A DNA stretch of 64,000 bases from Sva-07 sp963710625 (GCA_963710625.1 CAVQBG010000001.1:1-64000); one strand, 5' to 3'; counted from the stretch's first letter, positions 1 to 9,512 are shown. The notes: generated from the letters alone by a model not told the origin. Program-made: numbers and translations.

Positions 1-21
1 CCCCCTCGTCATGATGGGGGT

Positions 22-1269
22 ATGGACGTAGCAGTGGTCGTGGAACGGGTGCGGGTGATCGCCGCAGTGCGCGCCGACGCGGGCGCCGGCCGCTGCGATC
101 GAGAGGCTGCGTTGACCGAGCTCCGGCGCGTCCGAGCGTGGGTCGATGCATCGGAGGCCGATCTCGCCGCGGGACTGGCGGCCGAGGTCTCGTTCCCCGA
201 GGACACCCTCGCCACGACATCGAAGGGATCGATCGGTGCTGCGGCGAAGACGCTGGAGCGATCCGACACGTTGGGAGCAGTTCCGTCGTTCGCTGCCGCG
301 TTGGACGACGGGGCGATCACCTCGGGCCACGTCGACGCGGTCACCCGCGTGGCCAAGGGGCTGGAGCCCAACCAGCGAACCGCGCTCCTCGGAGCGCGTC
401 GGTGGGTTGGTGAACGTGGCCGCGCATGCGACCCAGGCCGAGTTCGGTCGGCGGGTTCGTGACGAGGCACGACGCATCCAACAGTCCGACGGGCTCGATC
501 GGCTGGAGCGGCAACGACGGGCGACGTCGTTGCGAACGTGGGTCGACGACGACGGGATGTGGAACCTGCGTGGCCGGTTCGATCCCCTGACCGGCGTGCG
601 ACTCGCAGCGAGGTTGGACGCCACAGTGGAGACCTTGTTCGCGGAGGCGACACGCCGACGAGCCCCGCTGACCCCGTCGAGCGACAGCATCACCTGCGGG
701 CGCTCGCGCTGGCGCGGATCGTTTCCCCGGAGCAGTCCGCCGACGGCGGGGCACGGGGAACGACTGGCCACGGGCGGTCGGGCAGGGTGGAGTACGTCGT
801 GGTGGTCGATGCGGATCAACCCGATGGCAGTGGTGGGGCGTGCGCCGAGTGGCCGATTCACGTCGAGGTGCCGTGGCGGGTGCTCGCCGAACTGGCGGAC
901 ACCGCCGACGTCCACGCCGTGGTCGTGCGAAACGGTGTGGTGCTCCACGCTCCCGGCGAGCTCGACCTCGGGCGAACCACGCGACTCGCGAATCGAGCGC
1001 AACGACGTGCACTCCGCGGGCTCTACCGCACCTGTGCGATCCCGGGCTGTTCCACTCACTACGACCGCTGCAACCTGCACCACGTGATCTGGTGGCGTCA
1101 CGGCGGCCGCACCGATCTCGACAATCTGGTGCCGTTGTGCACACATCATCACCACCGGGTACACGACGACGGTTGGCAGCTCGGGCTCGGCCCGAATCGC
1201 GAACTGACCCTCACGTTGCCCGACGGCACCGTTCGCAGTACCGGGCCGCCCGGTCGGCGCGCCGCCTGA
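22..1269 (+). pseudogene. DUF222/HNH endonuclease-family gene, two frameshifts
   Basis: The N-terminal DUF222-like helical region reads in one frame to about position 400 and continues in the next frame (LVNVAAHATQAEFGRRV) to about 650. It then returns to the first frame for the rest of the protein. The C-terminus carries a clear HNH nuclease module: CAIPGCSTHYDRCNLHHV, then GGRTDLDNLVPLC and HHHHRVHDDGW, with the Cys/His zinc ligands and the catalytic-type His intact. Proteins of this layout (about 400-450 aa, the 13E12-type repeat family) are multicopy in actinobacteria and poorly understood. Two compensating frameshifts either inactivate the gene or reflect sequence errors, because all domain sequence is otherwise present. 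The start lies at the window edge and could be further upstream. Confidence 0.8.
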
Positions 1270-1313
1270 CGGACAGCGACGAGTGTTGCGGCTTCGAACT
1301 CCTCGGCATGCCG

Positions 1314-1604
1314 CTACGGCATCGGTGTCGGCATCACGCCGGCCTGACGGAGGCCGGCCAGGTTGTCGACGGTGTCGTCTTCGGTCACCATCGCCAGGAG
1401 TTCCTCGTGGTGGTCCGGCATCGTCAGCGAGGCTCGCTCGACCATTTCGCGGGCGGAGTCGCGTCCGGTTCGAAGTGGCGCATACGGCCGGTAGTCGGCG
1501 ACGTCATCGAACGCATACAGCTCATCGATCGCCTCGAACCTGCATCCGTTCCAGATCTCGTCGAACAGACGGCGGACGACGGCCTTGTTCCGTGCGACGC
1601 TCAT
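1314..1604 (-). pseudogene. SnoaL-like (NTF2-fold) protein, C-terminally truncated
   Basis: The 96-residue product begins MSVARNKAVVRRLFDEIWN and continues with a PLRTGRDSAREMVER segment, typical of SnoaL-like polyketide cyclase/ester cyclase proteins. Those are usually 130-140 residues long. This product ends just after the LLAMVTEDDTV strand with an unrelated tail (AGLRQAGVMPTPMP), so the last two or three strands of the cone fold are missing. It probably lost its 3' end by deletion next to the HNH remnant. A catalytic role is unlikely. It lies downstream of the cold-shock gene on the same strand but is separated from it by a terminator hairpin. Confidence 0.6.
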
Positions 1605-1654
1605 CGAGCCTCCGGTCGATCGTCGGTTTCCATCAACGCCATGCTCGCTGCAAG

Positions 1655-1700
1655 CAGGGAAAACGCCGAGCGCCGCCGACCGGATCGGTCGGCGGCGCTC
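1655..1700 (-). terminator. Intrinsic terminator after cold-shock gene
   Basis: A perfect 14-bp stem (1668-1681 pairing with 1687-1700, five-base loop) lies directly downstream of the cold-shock gene. Read on the minus strand it is followed after a short spacer by GCGTTTTCCC, a short T run. This is a convincing factor-independent terminator for the leftward cspA transcript. It insulates that transcript from the truncated SnoaL gene. Confidence 0.8.
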
Positions 1701-1715
1701 CTCGGAGTCAGTCGA

Positions 1716-1913
1716 TCAGAGTGCTCGGACGTTCTGGGCTTCGTCGCCCTTGCGGCCCTGGCCGATGTCGAATTCGACGCTCTGGCCCTCGTCGAGCGAC
1801 TTGTAGCCCTCACCTGCGATGTTGGAGTGATGGACGAACACGTCCTCCCCGCCCTCGCGTGAGATGAAGCCGAAGCCCTTCTCGCTGTTGAAGAATTTCA
1901 CGGTGCCTTGCAT
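1716..1913 (-). CDS. cspA: Cold-shock protein (CspA family)
   Basis: This 65-residue single OB-fold protein has both RNA-binding motifs, KGFGFI (RNP1-like) and VFVHHS (RNP2-like), in the usual order and at full length. The family binds single-stranded nucleic acid in the cytoplasm, melts RNA secondary structure and adjusts translation during cold or growth changes. The ATG start gives the canonical MQGTVKFFN N-terminus. The gene is monocistronic and closed by a strong terminator hairpin immediately downstream. Which paralogue (A, B or C type) it represents cannot be decided here. Confidence 0.97.
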   Translation of the reverse strand: MQGTVKFFNSEKGFGFISREGGEDVFVHHSNIAGEGYKSLDEGQSVEFDIGQGRKGDEAQNVRAL

Positions 1914-2050
1914 CAGTACAACTTTCGGTTCGAACGCGCCATCGTGACGCGCTCACGCCGAACCCTACGGTGATCGTCGCGGCCATCCTCCGCTGCCCGG
2001 TTGCCGACCGCCCGACAGTCCGATGCTCCGGTGAACCGAATGCGAGCGGC

Positions 2051-2386
2051 TCATGGCCCAGCGGTGACCATCGTTGAACGTGGTCCCTCGAATCGATGTT
2101 GCGCGGTCATGCGCAACGGCCACGTCGGGGCGACGCTGCGGAACTCGGCAGACGTCGGCGCATTCCATGCGATCACCTCACTCGTTGCACGGATCGGGAG
2201 CCGACCCAGGCGGCCACGAATGCTGAAGCGTGTGCCGATCCCGATCGGTCGGGAGTTGGCTCGCCACTCCCGAACGGCGGGGTCGATCAGTGGTGCCGTC
2301 TCGGGTGACATGACCACGGCAAACACCAGCGACGGTGGATGAGCCAGCGCGGACGACCGATCGATCGTCGTCGTCCGGACTGCCAT
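2051..2386 (-). CDS. SRPBCC (START/Bet v1-like) family protein, short
   Basis: The 111-residue product begins MAVRTTTIDRSSALAHPPSLVFAVVMSPETAPLID, the usual opening of polyketide cyclase/dehydrase SRPBCC proteins that build a hydrophobic ligand cavity. It then shows the G(I/T)GTRFSIRGRLGRLPIRATSEVIAW strand pattern. Family members are about 140-150 residues, with a final long helix that is missing here. The product stops soon after EGPRSTMVTAGP, so it may be C-terminally truncated or frameshifted. The longer in-frame extension upstream is antisense to the neighbouring flippase gene and is not coding. The ligand is unknown. Confidence 0.6.
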   Translation of the reverse strand: MAVRTTTIDRSSALAHPPSLVFAVVMSPETAPLIDPAVREWRANSRPIGIGTRFSIRGRLGRLPIRATSEVIAWNAPTSAEFRSVAPTWPLRMTAQHRFEGPRSTMVTAGP

Positions 2387-2430
2387 CTGCGCAGCCTTCC
2401 ACGGTCGAGGAGACCCTCGTTGCGTAATCG

Positions 2431-4845
2431 TCAGAGCATGCGCTGGCGGCGAAGGGACTTCATCGCGAAGTAGCCGAAGAGCGGCGGGATGTAGAACGTG
2501 ATCAAGCGGTAGCACAGGGCAGCGCCCATCGCGCTGGCGCTGTCGACGCCGATCGCCGTGTACCCGGCAGTGAGCGCAGCCTCGGTGACCCCGACGCCAC
2601 CGGGCACGGGCATCAGGCCGGCGAAGAGCGCCACGCACACGTTGACCAGCACCACATCGGCGAAGCCGACGTCCTGTCCGAACGCTCGCAGGATCGTGTA
2701 GCTGGTGAGCGAGAACAGCAACTGCACGAGCAGGTTCGCGAGCACCACCGAGATCAGTCGGCGCGGTGAGCTGAGCAGCGGCCCGATCTTCGACCAGGTG
2801 GTCTTGACGACCGACACCACCGGGTCGCGGAACTTGGGAACGAAGGCGACGACCGCGATGCCGACGACGAGGACGACCAGGAGGATCACGAGCCACTTGC
2901 CGGTGAAGTCGACGCTGGACGTACTGATGTTCAGGTTCAGGCTGCCGAGCCCGAATCCGACGATCCCGAAGAGCAGGATCATCTGGGCGACGAACCCGCC
3001 GACGCTGTCGAGACCGCCGACCGTGATGGCCGTCGTCTTGTCGAGGCCGTTGCGTTGGAAGAAGCGGATGTTGACCGCGACACGCGCCGCAGTCGATGGT
3101 ACGGCGAGGTTGACGAAGGTGATCGCGAACTCGAGCAGGGTCAGCCGCCCGTAGGGAACGGGGATCGGCGCGGCCTTCGACACGCTGAGGGCCCCGGCGA
3201 ATCGGGGGCTCTGGCCGATGATCAGCGCGAGGATCAGGATCGGGACGCTCGCCCCGGCGATCGAGTCGACGATCGACTGGAGCCCGACCTGCTGGACCGC
3301 GCCGATGATCGTGTAGAACACGACCGCCAGCAGGATCCACATCACCACGTTGCCGACGGAGAACCGGCGAATCGCCTGGAGGTCCTGTTCCTCGGCGCCG
3401 ACCGTCTTGATCGTCGCCTTGCGGAGATCGTCGATGTCGACGTCGGCGGCGCCGGCTTGGCGGCGCAGCGCCGGCAGCATCGCTGCCGGTTGCACGTACG
3501 TCGTGGTCGCCGTCAGGTCCTCTGTGCCGAGCGCATCGACGGCTGCTGCGATCGCACGTTCAGGGCCGACGATGGCCGCTGTCGACGTCAGTAGTTGCGC
3601 TTCGTCGAGTCGCCGGGACATGTCGTCCCAGTCGATCGCGGCGCGTTCGAACTCCCCGATGTAGACGGCCCCGTCTGCGACCTGGAGGTGCCCGGGGGTG
3701 ATGCCGCCGTGGCGGATTCCGGCGTCGTGGAGCCGCGCCAGCGACGTCCATGCGCTCGCCAGGAGCGCGTCGTCGACGTCCTCCCCGTCGGCTCCGAAGG
3801 CCGGGCCGACGCGCTCGGTGACGAAGAGCGCGTCGCCACGCTGGTCCATCGCCGCGGCCACGAGCGGAGCGACGAGCGCGCCTTCGCGTTCGGCGTACAG
3901 CGTGAGGTATGCCTGGTGCTCGATCTGATGGCGCCGATTGACGGTGACGTTGCGGCCGCCCGAACGATAGAAGACGAGCCGCCACATCTTGACGAAGAAC
4001 TGGCTGTCCCACGAGTCGCGTCCGTGCACGTGGACGTCGAGTCGGCGATCGTCGGGGGTCCGAGCCGCAGCGACGATGACGCCGTTGCGTACTTCGACCT
4101 TGGTGGGTTGCGCATCGACGCCGATCGAGCGCAACGCGACGCGGAGGTCGTCGAGCGACATCGCTCCGTCGGGTGAACCGAACACGAGGTGGACCAGCGC
4201 ACCGGCGGCCCAGCCGATCGCCACCGCGGACAAGCCGGCGCCCGGCGCGGTGATGCCGAGGACGAGCGCTGCGAGCCACGCCGTGCCGACCAGCCACCGA
4301 CCGAACGTCCGCAAGGGGCTGACGAAGTACGGACTGGCGACGGCGACGGTCGCGGCGCCGGCTGCGAGAGCGAGCGAGGGGTACGACCCGGGTCCGTCGG
4401 CGGTGCCGATGCTGTCGGTGAGCGTCGGGACGGCGCCCTCGACGAGCCAGCCCACGAGGAGGACACCGCCGACGGTGAGGGCGAGGCTGACGGCCCAGTC
4501 GCGGAGGAGCCCCCATCGGCGCCGGGCGAGCGCCAGCACTCCGACGACGAGCACCCAGACCTGGACGAAGTCGTAGGCGATCTCCCACAGGAAGTCGAGG
4601 ATTCCCGGGAGATTCGACAGCCACTGGGCGAAGCTCGTCTCGAAATCGCCGGGGTCATCGACAGCGACGGCGGTGACGGCCAGGATGACGAACGAGAGCC
4701 CCAGCAGCACGACATCGGTCGGGCGCCGGAAGCGCTGCGGCCTGGCCGGCACCGAGAACGCCCGAGTGGTCAGGCGTCCCGATCCGAGGTCGGACAGCCT
4801 GATGGGGGCGTGTGCGGTGCCGGCATCGCCGTGTGGCGCGCTCAT
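2431..4845 (-). CDS. Kinase-like/UPF0104 (MprF-type flippase) membrane fusion protein
   Basis: The 804-residue protein has three parts. Residues about 40-220 carry six or so membrane segments. Residues about 240-480 form a cytosolic protein-kinase-like (ABC1/RIO-like) domain with LARLHDAGIRHGGITPGHLQV and YIGEFERAAIDWDD in place of the catalytic and metal loops. Residues about 510-800 form a UPF0104 / lysylphosphatidylglycerol flippase-type transmembrane domain (TIGR00374) with the GVGVTEAALT motif. The catalytic Asp of the kinase HxD motif is replaced (HGG), so it is probably a pseudokinase or a substrate sensor. The likely role is lipid or polyprenyl-glycolipid flipping, inferred only from the C-terminal domain. 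The gene appears monocistronic. Confidence 0.8.
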   Translation of the reverse strand: MSAPHGDAGTAHAPIRLSDLGSGRLTTRAFSVPARPQRFRRPTDVVLLGLSFVILAVTAVAVDDPGDFETSFAQWLSNLPGILDFLWEIAYDFVQVWVLVVGVLALARRRWGLLRDWAVSLALTVGGVLLVGWLVEGAVPTLTDSIGTADGPGSYPSLALAAGAATVAVASPYFVSPLRTFGRWLVGTAWLAALVLGITAPGAGLSAVAIGWAAGALVHLVFGSPDGAMSLDDLRVALRSIGVDAQPTKVEVRNGVIVAAARTPDDRRLDVHVHGRDSWDSQFFVKMWRLVFYRSGGRNVTVNRRHQIEHQAYLTLYAEREGALVAPLVAAAMDQRGDALFVTERVGPAFGADGEDVDDALLASAWTSLARLHDAGIRHGGITPGHLQVADGAVYIGEFERAAIDWDDMSRRLDEAQLLTSTAAIVGPERAIAAAVDALGTEDLTATTTYVQPAAMLPALRRQAGAADVDIDDLRKATIKTVGAEEQDLQAIRRFSVGNVVMWILLAVVFYTIIGAVQQVGLQSIVDSIAGASVPILILALIIGQSPRFAGALSVSKAAPIPVPYGRLTLLEFAITFVNLAVPSTAARVAVNIRFFQRNGLDKTTAITVGGLDSVGGFVAQMILLFGIVGFGLGSLNLNISTSSVDFTGKWLVILLVVLVVGIAVVAFVPKFRDPVVSVVKTTWSKIGPLLSSPRRLISVVLANLLVQLLFSLTSYTILRAFGQDVGFADVVLVNVCVALFAGLMPVPGGVGVTEAALTAGYTAIGVDSASAMGAALCYRLITFYIPPLFGYFAMKSLRRQRML

Positions 4846-4992
4846 GGCCGAGGAGAGCAGTCGAGCGTCGAGATGCGACGACGGTAGCCGTCGGTCGATT
4901 GTCAGCAGCGGATTCCGTCCGGCCGGAGTGTCGAACAGGGACCCCTCGTTCTATGTTGTCGTCCGACCCCCGAACGGACGACGAAGGACGAC

Positions 4993-6256
4993 ATGAGCAT
5001 CTCCCCGAACCAACTGATCGAGCCGACGTTCTGGCGCCAGCCGCTCGCCGACCGCATGGCACAGTTCGCCGACCTCCGCGAGCTGGGGGCGATCCTGCCC
5101 GTGGAGGTGCACAATCCGATGTCGGAGTCGACCGAGGTGTTCCACGCACTCACCCGCTACGACGAGGTCGTCGAGGTCAGCAAGCGCCCCGAGGAGTTCT
5201 GTTCGGGCAAGGGGGCGGTCTCGATCTTCGACATGCCGCTGGAGATGCTCGAGTTCTTCGGCAGCTTCATCAACATGGACAACCCGCGCCACGCCAATCA
5301 GCGCCGCATCGTGGCGCACAGCTTCACGCCGACGCAGCTGCAGGGCGTGCTCGACTCGGTCGAATCGATCTGCACCGAGGTGATCGACGGATTCTGCGAG
5401 CAGGGCGAGGTCGATCTGGTCGAGGTGCTGTCACAGCCGTTCCCGCTGCTGGTCATCTGCGACATGATGGGCATCCCGCGGAGCGAGTTCGGCACCGTGC
5501 TCGACGCCACCAATGTGATCCTGAGTGGCGGCGATGCCGAGTTCATGGGCGACGGTGATCCGATGACGGCCTATCTGAATGCAGGCATCGCGTTGAGCAC
5601 GCTGATGGGCGAGCTGATCGAGGAGCGACGCAAGAATCCCGACCGACGATCTCACCTCCAAGCTGGTCCACAACAACTTGCCGCAGGACCTGTTGACGCC
5701 GGCGGAGATCACCTCGTTCTTCGTGCTCCTCGCGGTTGCCGGCAACGACACGACACGCACGGCGATCAGCCACGGCGTCAATCTGCTGGCGATGAACCCG
5801 GATCAGAAGGCGATCTGGCAGGCCGACGTCGACGGCGTCACCAACAGCGCGGTCGAGGAGATCGTACGCGCTGCCTCGCCGGTCACGTTCATGCGGCGCA
5901 CGGCGACGCGTGACGTGTCGCTGGCAGGTCAGCAGTTCCACGAGGGCGACAAGTTCGTCATGTTCTACGGCGCAGCGAACCGCGACCCACGGGTGTTCGA
6001 TGACCCGGAGAAGTTCGACGTGCTGCGCCAGCCCAATCCGCACGTCGGTTTCGGCGGCCCGGGACCGCACTTCTGTTTGGGGGCGAACCTCGCGCGCCGC
6101 GAGGTGGCGATCGTGTTCCGAGAGCTGTTCAGCCGTCTCCCGGACCTGGAGGTCACGGGTCCGGCGATCCCACTCGACGCGGAGGGCATCCCCTTGGTCA
6201 CCGGCATCAAGCACCTGCCGGTTCGCTTCACGCCGACCAGGCCGGTCAACGCGTAG
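4993..6256 (+). pseudogene. Cytochrome P450, single-base frameshift
   Basis: The first part (to about 5640) reads from MSISPNQLIEP through the B-to-G helix region. The second part continues one frame over with DDLTSKLVHNN, the I-helix AGNDTTR, the ExxR-type EEIVR, and the heme loop FGGPGPHFCLGANLAR with the thiolate Cys. Removing one C near 5643 joins the halves into a continuous protein of about 420 residues. The sequence style (GNDTTRTAISHG) recalls CYP124/CYP125-type actinobacterial P450s acting on sterol or fatty chains, but the substrate cannot be fixed. The gene is functional only if the extra base is a sequence error. Its end overlaps the end of the opposing PhyH gene by 11 bases. Confidence 0.85.
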
Positions 6257-7115
6257 CGTTCGGTGCCCCGCCGGCCTCGTAGGTGGAGTGGAGATCGAGG
6301 GGCACGTTCGGGTCTCCGGGTGTCATCGGGCGGATCGGTTGCATGATGCGGCGTCGTTCGGGCGTGAGCCGGTCGAGGAACTCCGGTGACAGGCGGTACC
6401 CGAAACGTGGCTGCGCCCACGGCGGCCCGTAGCGCAGGATGATGACTCGGCGCTCGCCGGGGTTGGTCCGGCTGCTGCCGCCGTGCAGGCAGGCGTCGAC
6501 GAACAGCAGCGCATCGCCGGCTCGCGCATGGATCGGCTCTGCGTGGGGGAGCTGGTCCATGCGGTCCCCGCGCGCATAGTCACCGGCCAGCGGGTGGGGC
6601 AGGTTGGACTTGTGGCTGCCGGGCACGATCATCGTCGGCCCGTCGCCGGGTCCGATGTCGGTGAGCGCAATGAGCACGTTGAGCTGTCCGCACCGGAACT
6701 TGCCGTCGCGCATCGCGTACTGGGTGCGAACCGAAGCGTCGTGGCCGCCGGAATGCACCGGGTGGTGACCGCCTGCCCGGCGGCTGGTGGCGATGTGCTC
6801 GTCGATCGTGATGCCCTCGACGTAGGTGCCCGCCTCGCCGGCGTACCGCCGAGCGTGGACGACCCACGAGGGGTGGTCGATCAATGAGTCGAACGTCGGA
6901 TCACCGCAATCGAGCAGGTTGTGGAGCTCGAACCCGGTCTCGGCGGTGTAGTCACGGCGTTGGGCGCTGCCGTACCACTCGCCGTTGGCGAGATCGGGGA
7001 ACCGGTCGTAGGCGCGGTTGAGGGCGTCGAGTTCGGCGCTTGCGAGCGCGCCACGGACCACGAGGAACCCGCGGAGGTCGAACTCGTAGTCGTCCAGCAT
7101 CGTCGGCGGAGCCAT
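6246..7115 (-). CDS. Phytanoyl-CoA dioxygenase (PhyH) family protein
   Basis: This 289-residue protein is full length for the PhyH family of Fe(II)/2-oxoglutarate dioxygenases. It has an N-terminal YEFDLRGFLVVRG lead-in, a central GGHHPVHSGGHD segment likely to supply the first iron ligands, the LIALTDIGPGDGPTMIVPGSHK strand pair, and a C-terminal FVDACLHGGSSRTNPGERRVII segment holding the distal His and the 2-oxoglutarate Arg. Such enzymes hydroxylate or otherwise oxidise small organic substrates. The specific substrate is unknown. It converges on the P450 gene and diverges from the DeoR regulator gene, whose promoter lies in the shared 65-bp spacer. Confidence 0.85.
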   Translation of the reverse strand: MAPPTMLDDYEFDLRGFLVVRGALASAELDALNRAYDRFPDLANGEWYGSAQRRDYTAETGFELHNLLDCGDPTFDSLIDHPSWVVHARRYAGEAGTYVEGITIDEHIATSRRAGGHHPVHSGGHDASVRTQYAMRDGKFRCGQLNVLIALTDIGPGDGPTMIVPGSHKSNLPHPLAGDYARGDRMDQLPHAEPIHARAGDALLFVDACLHGGSSRTNPGERRVIILRYGPPWAQPRFGYRLSPEFLDRLTPERRRIMQPIRPMTPGDPNVPLDLHSTYEAGGAPNATR

Positions 7116-7143
7116 CGCGCCATCGTGCTCGAAACCGACACTC

Positions 7144-7174
7144 TTGACAAGCGCTGAGAAGCGGGCGCAAGATA
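7144..7174 (+). promoter_or_regulatory. Putative promoter of the DeoR gene (leaderless)
   Basis: A perfect -35 hexamer TTGACA at 7144-7149 is followed about 19 bases later by AAGATA (7169-7174), a plausible -10. The GTG start lies at 7181, so the transcript would be nearly leaderless, which is common in actinobacteria. The stretch around the start (GAAAGTGAACGAAA, 7177-7190) has a repeated GAA(A/C)G flavour and could be an autoregulatory operator. That last point is inference only. Confidence 0.4.
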
Positions 7175-7180
7175 TCGAAA

Positions 7181-8026
7181 GTGAACGAAACCGGTTCCGC
7201 TCTGAGGGGGGCGGCGGTCGACGGTGGTGGTGTGGTGCTCGACGAGGCCCATCTTCCCGCCGAGGTCCGCCAGCAACTCGCCCACGAGTTCCTTCAGCAG
7301 CGCGGGTTCGTCCGGGTCCGTGAGCTGTCGGATCGCTTCGGCGTCAGCACGGTGACCGTGCGCAACGATCTGCAGGCCCTGGAGGAACGTCACCTCGCGT
7401 ACCGGGTGCACGGCGGAGCGATGCCGGTCGATCGGACACGGGGCGAGCGGTCGTTCGAGGAGGTCGCCACCCAACACGCGCCGCAGAAGCGCGCGATTGC
7501 CGAGGCTGCCGTCGCACTGATCAGTCCCGGCGAGTCGATCCTGCTCGACGTCGGCACCACCACCGCAGCGCTCGCATCAGCGCTCGTCGCGAGGACGTCG
7601 CTGAGTGAGGTGAACGTGATCACCAACGGTCTGTCGATCGCACTGACACTCGAGGCGGCTCATCCCCGCCTGTCGATCGTGGTCACCGGCGGCACGCTGC
7701 GCCCCAAACAGCACTCGCTCGTCGATCCGCTCGCCGGGTCGATGCTGAAGACGCTCAGCGTCGACACGGTGTTTCTCGGCTGCAACGGCATCGACGCCGA
7801 GGCCGGCGTCACCAACATCAACCTGCCCGAAGCCGACATCAAGCGCACGATGATCGCCGCCTCGCAACGCTGCGTGGTGCTCGCAGACTCCACCAAGTTC
7901 GGCGTACGGGCGCTGGCGACCGTCTGCGAGATCGATGCGGTGGACGTCGTGGTGACCGATGCCGGGGTGGGCCGTGACGACCTCGAGTGGCTCAAGGATC
8001 GAGGGGTCGACGTGATCGTCGCCTAG
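7181..8026 (+). CDS. DeoR/GlpR-family sugar-responsive transcriptional regulator
   Basis: The 281-residue protein has the standard two-domain layout. An N-terminal winged HTH occupies about residues 24-80 (RELSDRFGVSTVTVRNDLQALEE, then YRVHGGA). The C-terminal DeoRC sensor domain has DVGTTTAALASAL, VITNGLSIA, VTGGTLRPKQHSLVDPLA and GCNGIDAEAGVT, the phospho-sugar-binding signature shared with ribose-5-phosphate isomerase folds. It starts at GTG. It lies 110 bases upstream of the sugar ABC transporter/galT operon on the same strand and most likely represses it, releasing on a phosphorylated galactose-related intermediate. The regulatory link rests on position only. Confidence 0.9.
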   Translation: MNETGSALRGAAVDGGGVVLDEAHLPAEVRQQLAHEFLQQRGFVRVRELSDRFGVSTVTVRNDLQALEERHLAYRVHGGAMPVDRTRGERSFEEVATQHAPQKRAIAEAAVALISPGESILLDVGTTTAALASALVARTSLSEVNVITNGLSIALTLEAAHPRLSIVVTGGTLRPKQHSLVDPLAGSMLKTLSVDTVFLGCNGIDAEAGVTNINLPEADIKRTMIAASQRCVVLADSTKFGVRALATVCEIDAVDVVVTDAGVGRDDLEWLKDRGVDVIVA

Positions 8027-8138
8027 CGACGCGAGATCGTGGCTTCCGGTCCGCACCGGGTGCCAACGAACACCGATCGGCACCCGTCGGTCGGACAGAC
8101 AGCACTGCGAGCGATTCGCAGTGAGAGGGAGGAACGAC

Positions 8139-9512
8139 GTGAAGAAGGTACGCAGGGCCGCTGTTGCGGTGCTCGCACTGTCGTTGATCGCGGCCGCATG
8201 TGGCAGTGACGACGACAGCGGGAGCTCCGACGCCACGACCGCCACCGAGGGCACCACCGCGACCGAGGGCACCACCGCCTCGGGAGGCGACGACATGGAG
8301 GGGGCCGTCGAGATCCGTTGGCGCACCCGTCCCGACAACGATGCCGAAACCGAGCTCTACTCGGGCATCAGCGACGAGATCGATGCCGCCAATGACGGCT
8401 TCACGCTGAGCTACGAGCCCGGCACCAACGAGGGATCGCCGTACCAGGACCAGCTGGTCACCGAGATCGCGAACGGCACCGCGCCCGACGTGTTCTGGAT
8501 CCCCGGCACCGACATCGCCCGCTTCCAGTCCGAAGGGCTGATCCTCGACCTCAACGAGCTGGCCGCGGCCGACGGGTTCGACACCAGCGAGTTCTACCCG
8601 GAGCCGATGTACCACCTGACTTACGATCCGGAGACCGGTGCACCGGGCGACAAGCTGTGGGGTCTGCCCCGCGACGTGTCGACGTTCGCGCTGTACCTGA
8701 ACAACGACCTCATCGCAGAGGCCGGCGCCGACGACCCGCGCGCACTCGCCGAAGCCGGCGAGTGGGACTGGGACGCCTTCGACGAGGTCGCCGAAAAGGT
8801 GACCGCGCTCGGTGGCGCCAACAAGGGCTTTGCGATGAACGGCTGGTGGGCCAACTACGGAGCGTTCATGAACGCCGCCGGTGGCGGCTTCTTCAACGAG
8901 GACCGCACCGAGTGTGCCCTCGACACGGCGGAGTCCATCGACGGCATGGAACAGATCGTCAAGGTCTACGAGAACGGATGGGCCGTGCCGTTCGGCGAGG
9001 ACGGTGAGCCGCCGTGGAAGGCCGGCACCGTCGGCATGTTCACCAACGGCCGCTGGGCAACGCCCGGCGCTCGCGCCGACGTCGACTTCAACTGGGATGT
9101 CGTCCAGCTCCCGACGGGCTCCGGTGGCACCCAGGGCAACTGGCTGTTCTGGGGCGCCTACGTCGTCAACGCCAACACCGAGCACCCGCAGGAAGCGTGG
9201 GAGCTCGTACAGGCGCTGACCTCTGCGGACACCCAGGCCCAGATCAGCGAGCTCGGGGCGAACATCCCGAGCCGCCAGAGCCAGGACGCCATCGACGCGT
9301 TCCTCACGTTCACCCCGCCGGAGAACAACCAGGCGTTCATCAACGGTCTGCAGGACAGCCCCACCGCTGAAGGCCCGCTGTGGGCCGGCGACTGGCCGAC
9401 CTTCGACACGGCGATGAACGACGCGGTGACCGCCGTGATCAACGGCACCCGCACCTTGGATGACTACGCAGCCAAGGTCTGCGACGAGACGGCGGCAGCG
9501 TTCGACAGCTGA
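8139..9512 (+). CDS. Sugar ABC transporter substrate-binding lipoprotein
   Basis: The GTG at 8139 is preferred because AGGGAGG lies seven bases upstream. The product is then about 457 residues. A type II signal peptide ends at the lipobox (LIAAAC), followed by an acidic, flexible ATEGTT-repeat linker and an extracytoplasmic solute-binding protein family 1 fold. Typical landmarks are DQLVTEIANGTAPDVFWIPG, LWGLPRDVSTFALYLNNDL, and FTNGRWATPGARADVDFNWDVV. It would sit on the outer face of the membrane and hand sugar to the two permeases downstream. The galT gene in the same run suggests a galactose-containing sugar. Strong hairpins follow the gene and probably boost its mRNA level relative to the permeases. 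Confidence 0.93.
   Translation: MKKVRRAAVAVLALSLIAAACGSDDDSGSSDATTATEGTTATEGTTASGGDDMEGAVEIRWRTRPDNDAETELYSGISDEIDAANDGFTLSYEPGTNEGSPYQDQLVTEIANGTAPDVFWIPGTDIARFQSEGLILDLNELAAADGFDTSEFYPEPMYHLTYDPETGAPGDKLWGLPRDVSTFALYLNNDLIAEAGADDPRALAEAGEWDWDAFDEVAEKVTALGGANKGFAMNGWWANYGAFMNAAGGGFFNEDRTECALDTAESIDGMEQIVKVYENGWAVPFGEDGEPPWKAGTVGMFTNGRWATPGARADVDFNWDVVQLPTGSGGTQGNWLFWGAYVVNANTEHPQEAWELVQALTSADTQAQISELGANIPSRQSQDAIDAFLTFTPPENNQAFINGLQDSPTAEGPLWAGDWPTFDTAMNDAVTAVINGTRTLDDYAAKVCDETAAAFDS

Noticed and set aside
2387..3340. N-terminal extension of the SRPBCC frame
   Set aside because: It is antisense-register shadow inside the flippase gene, with Arg-rich composition. Homology begins at MAVRTTT.
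7992..9185. 397-residue minus-strand ORF opposite the sugar-binding protein
   Set aside because: It is a high-GC antisense shadow. The plus-strand frame has a lipobox, family motifs and a ribosome site.
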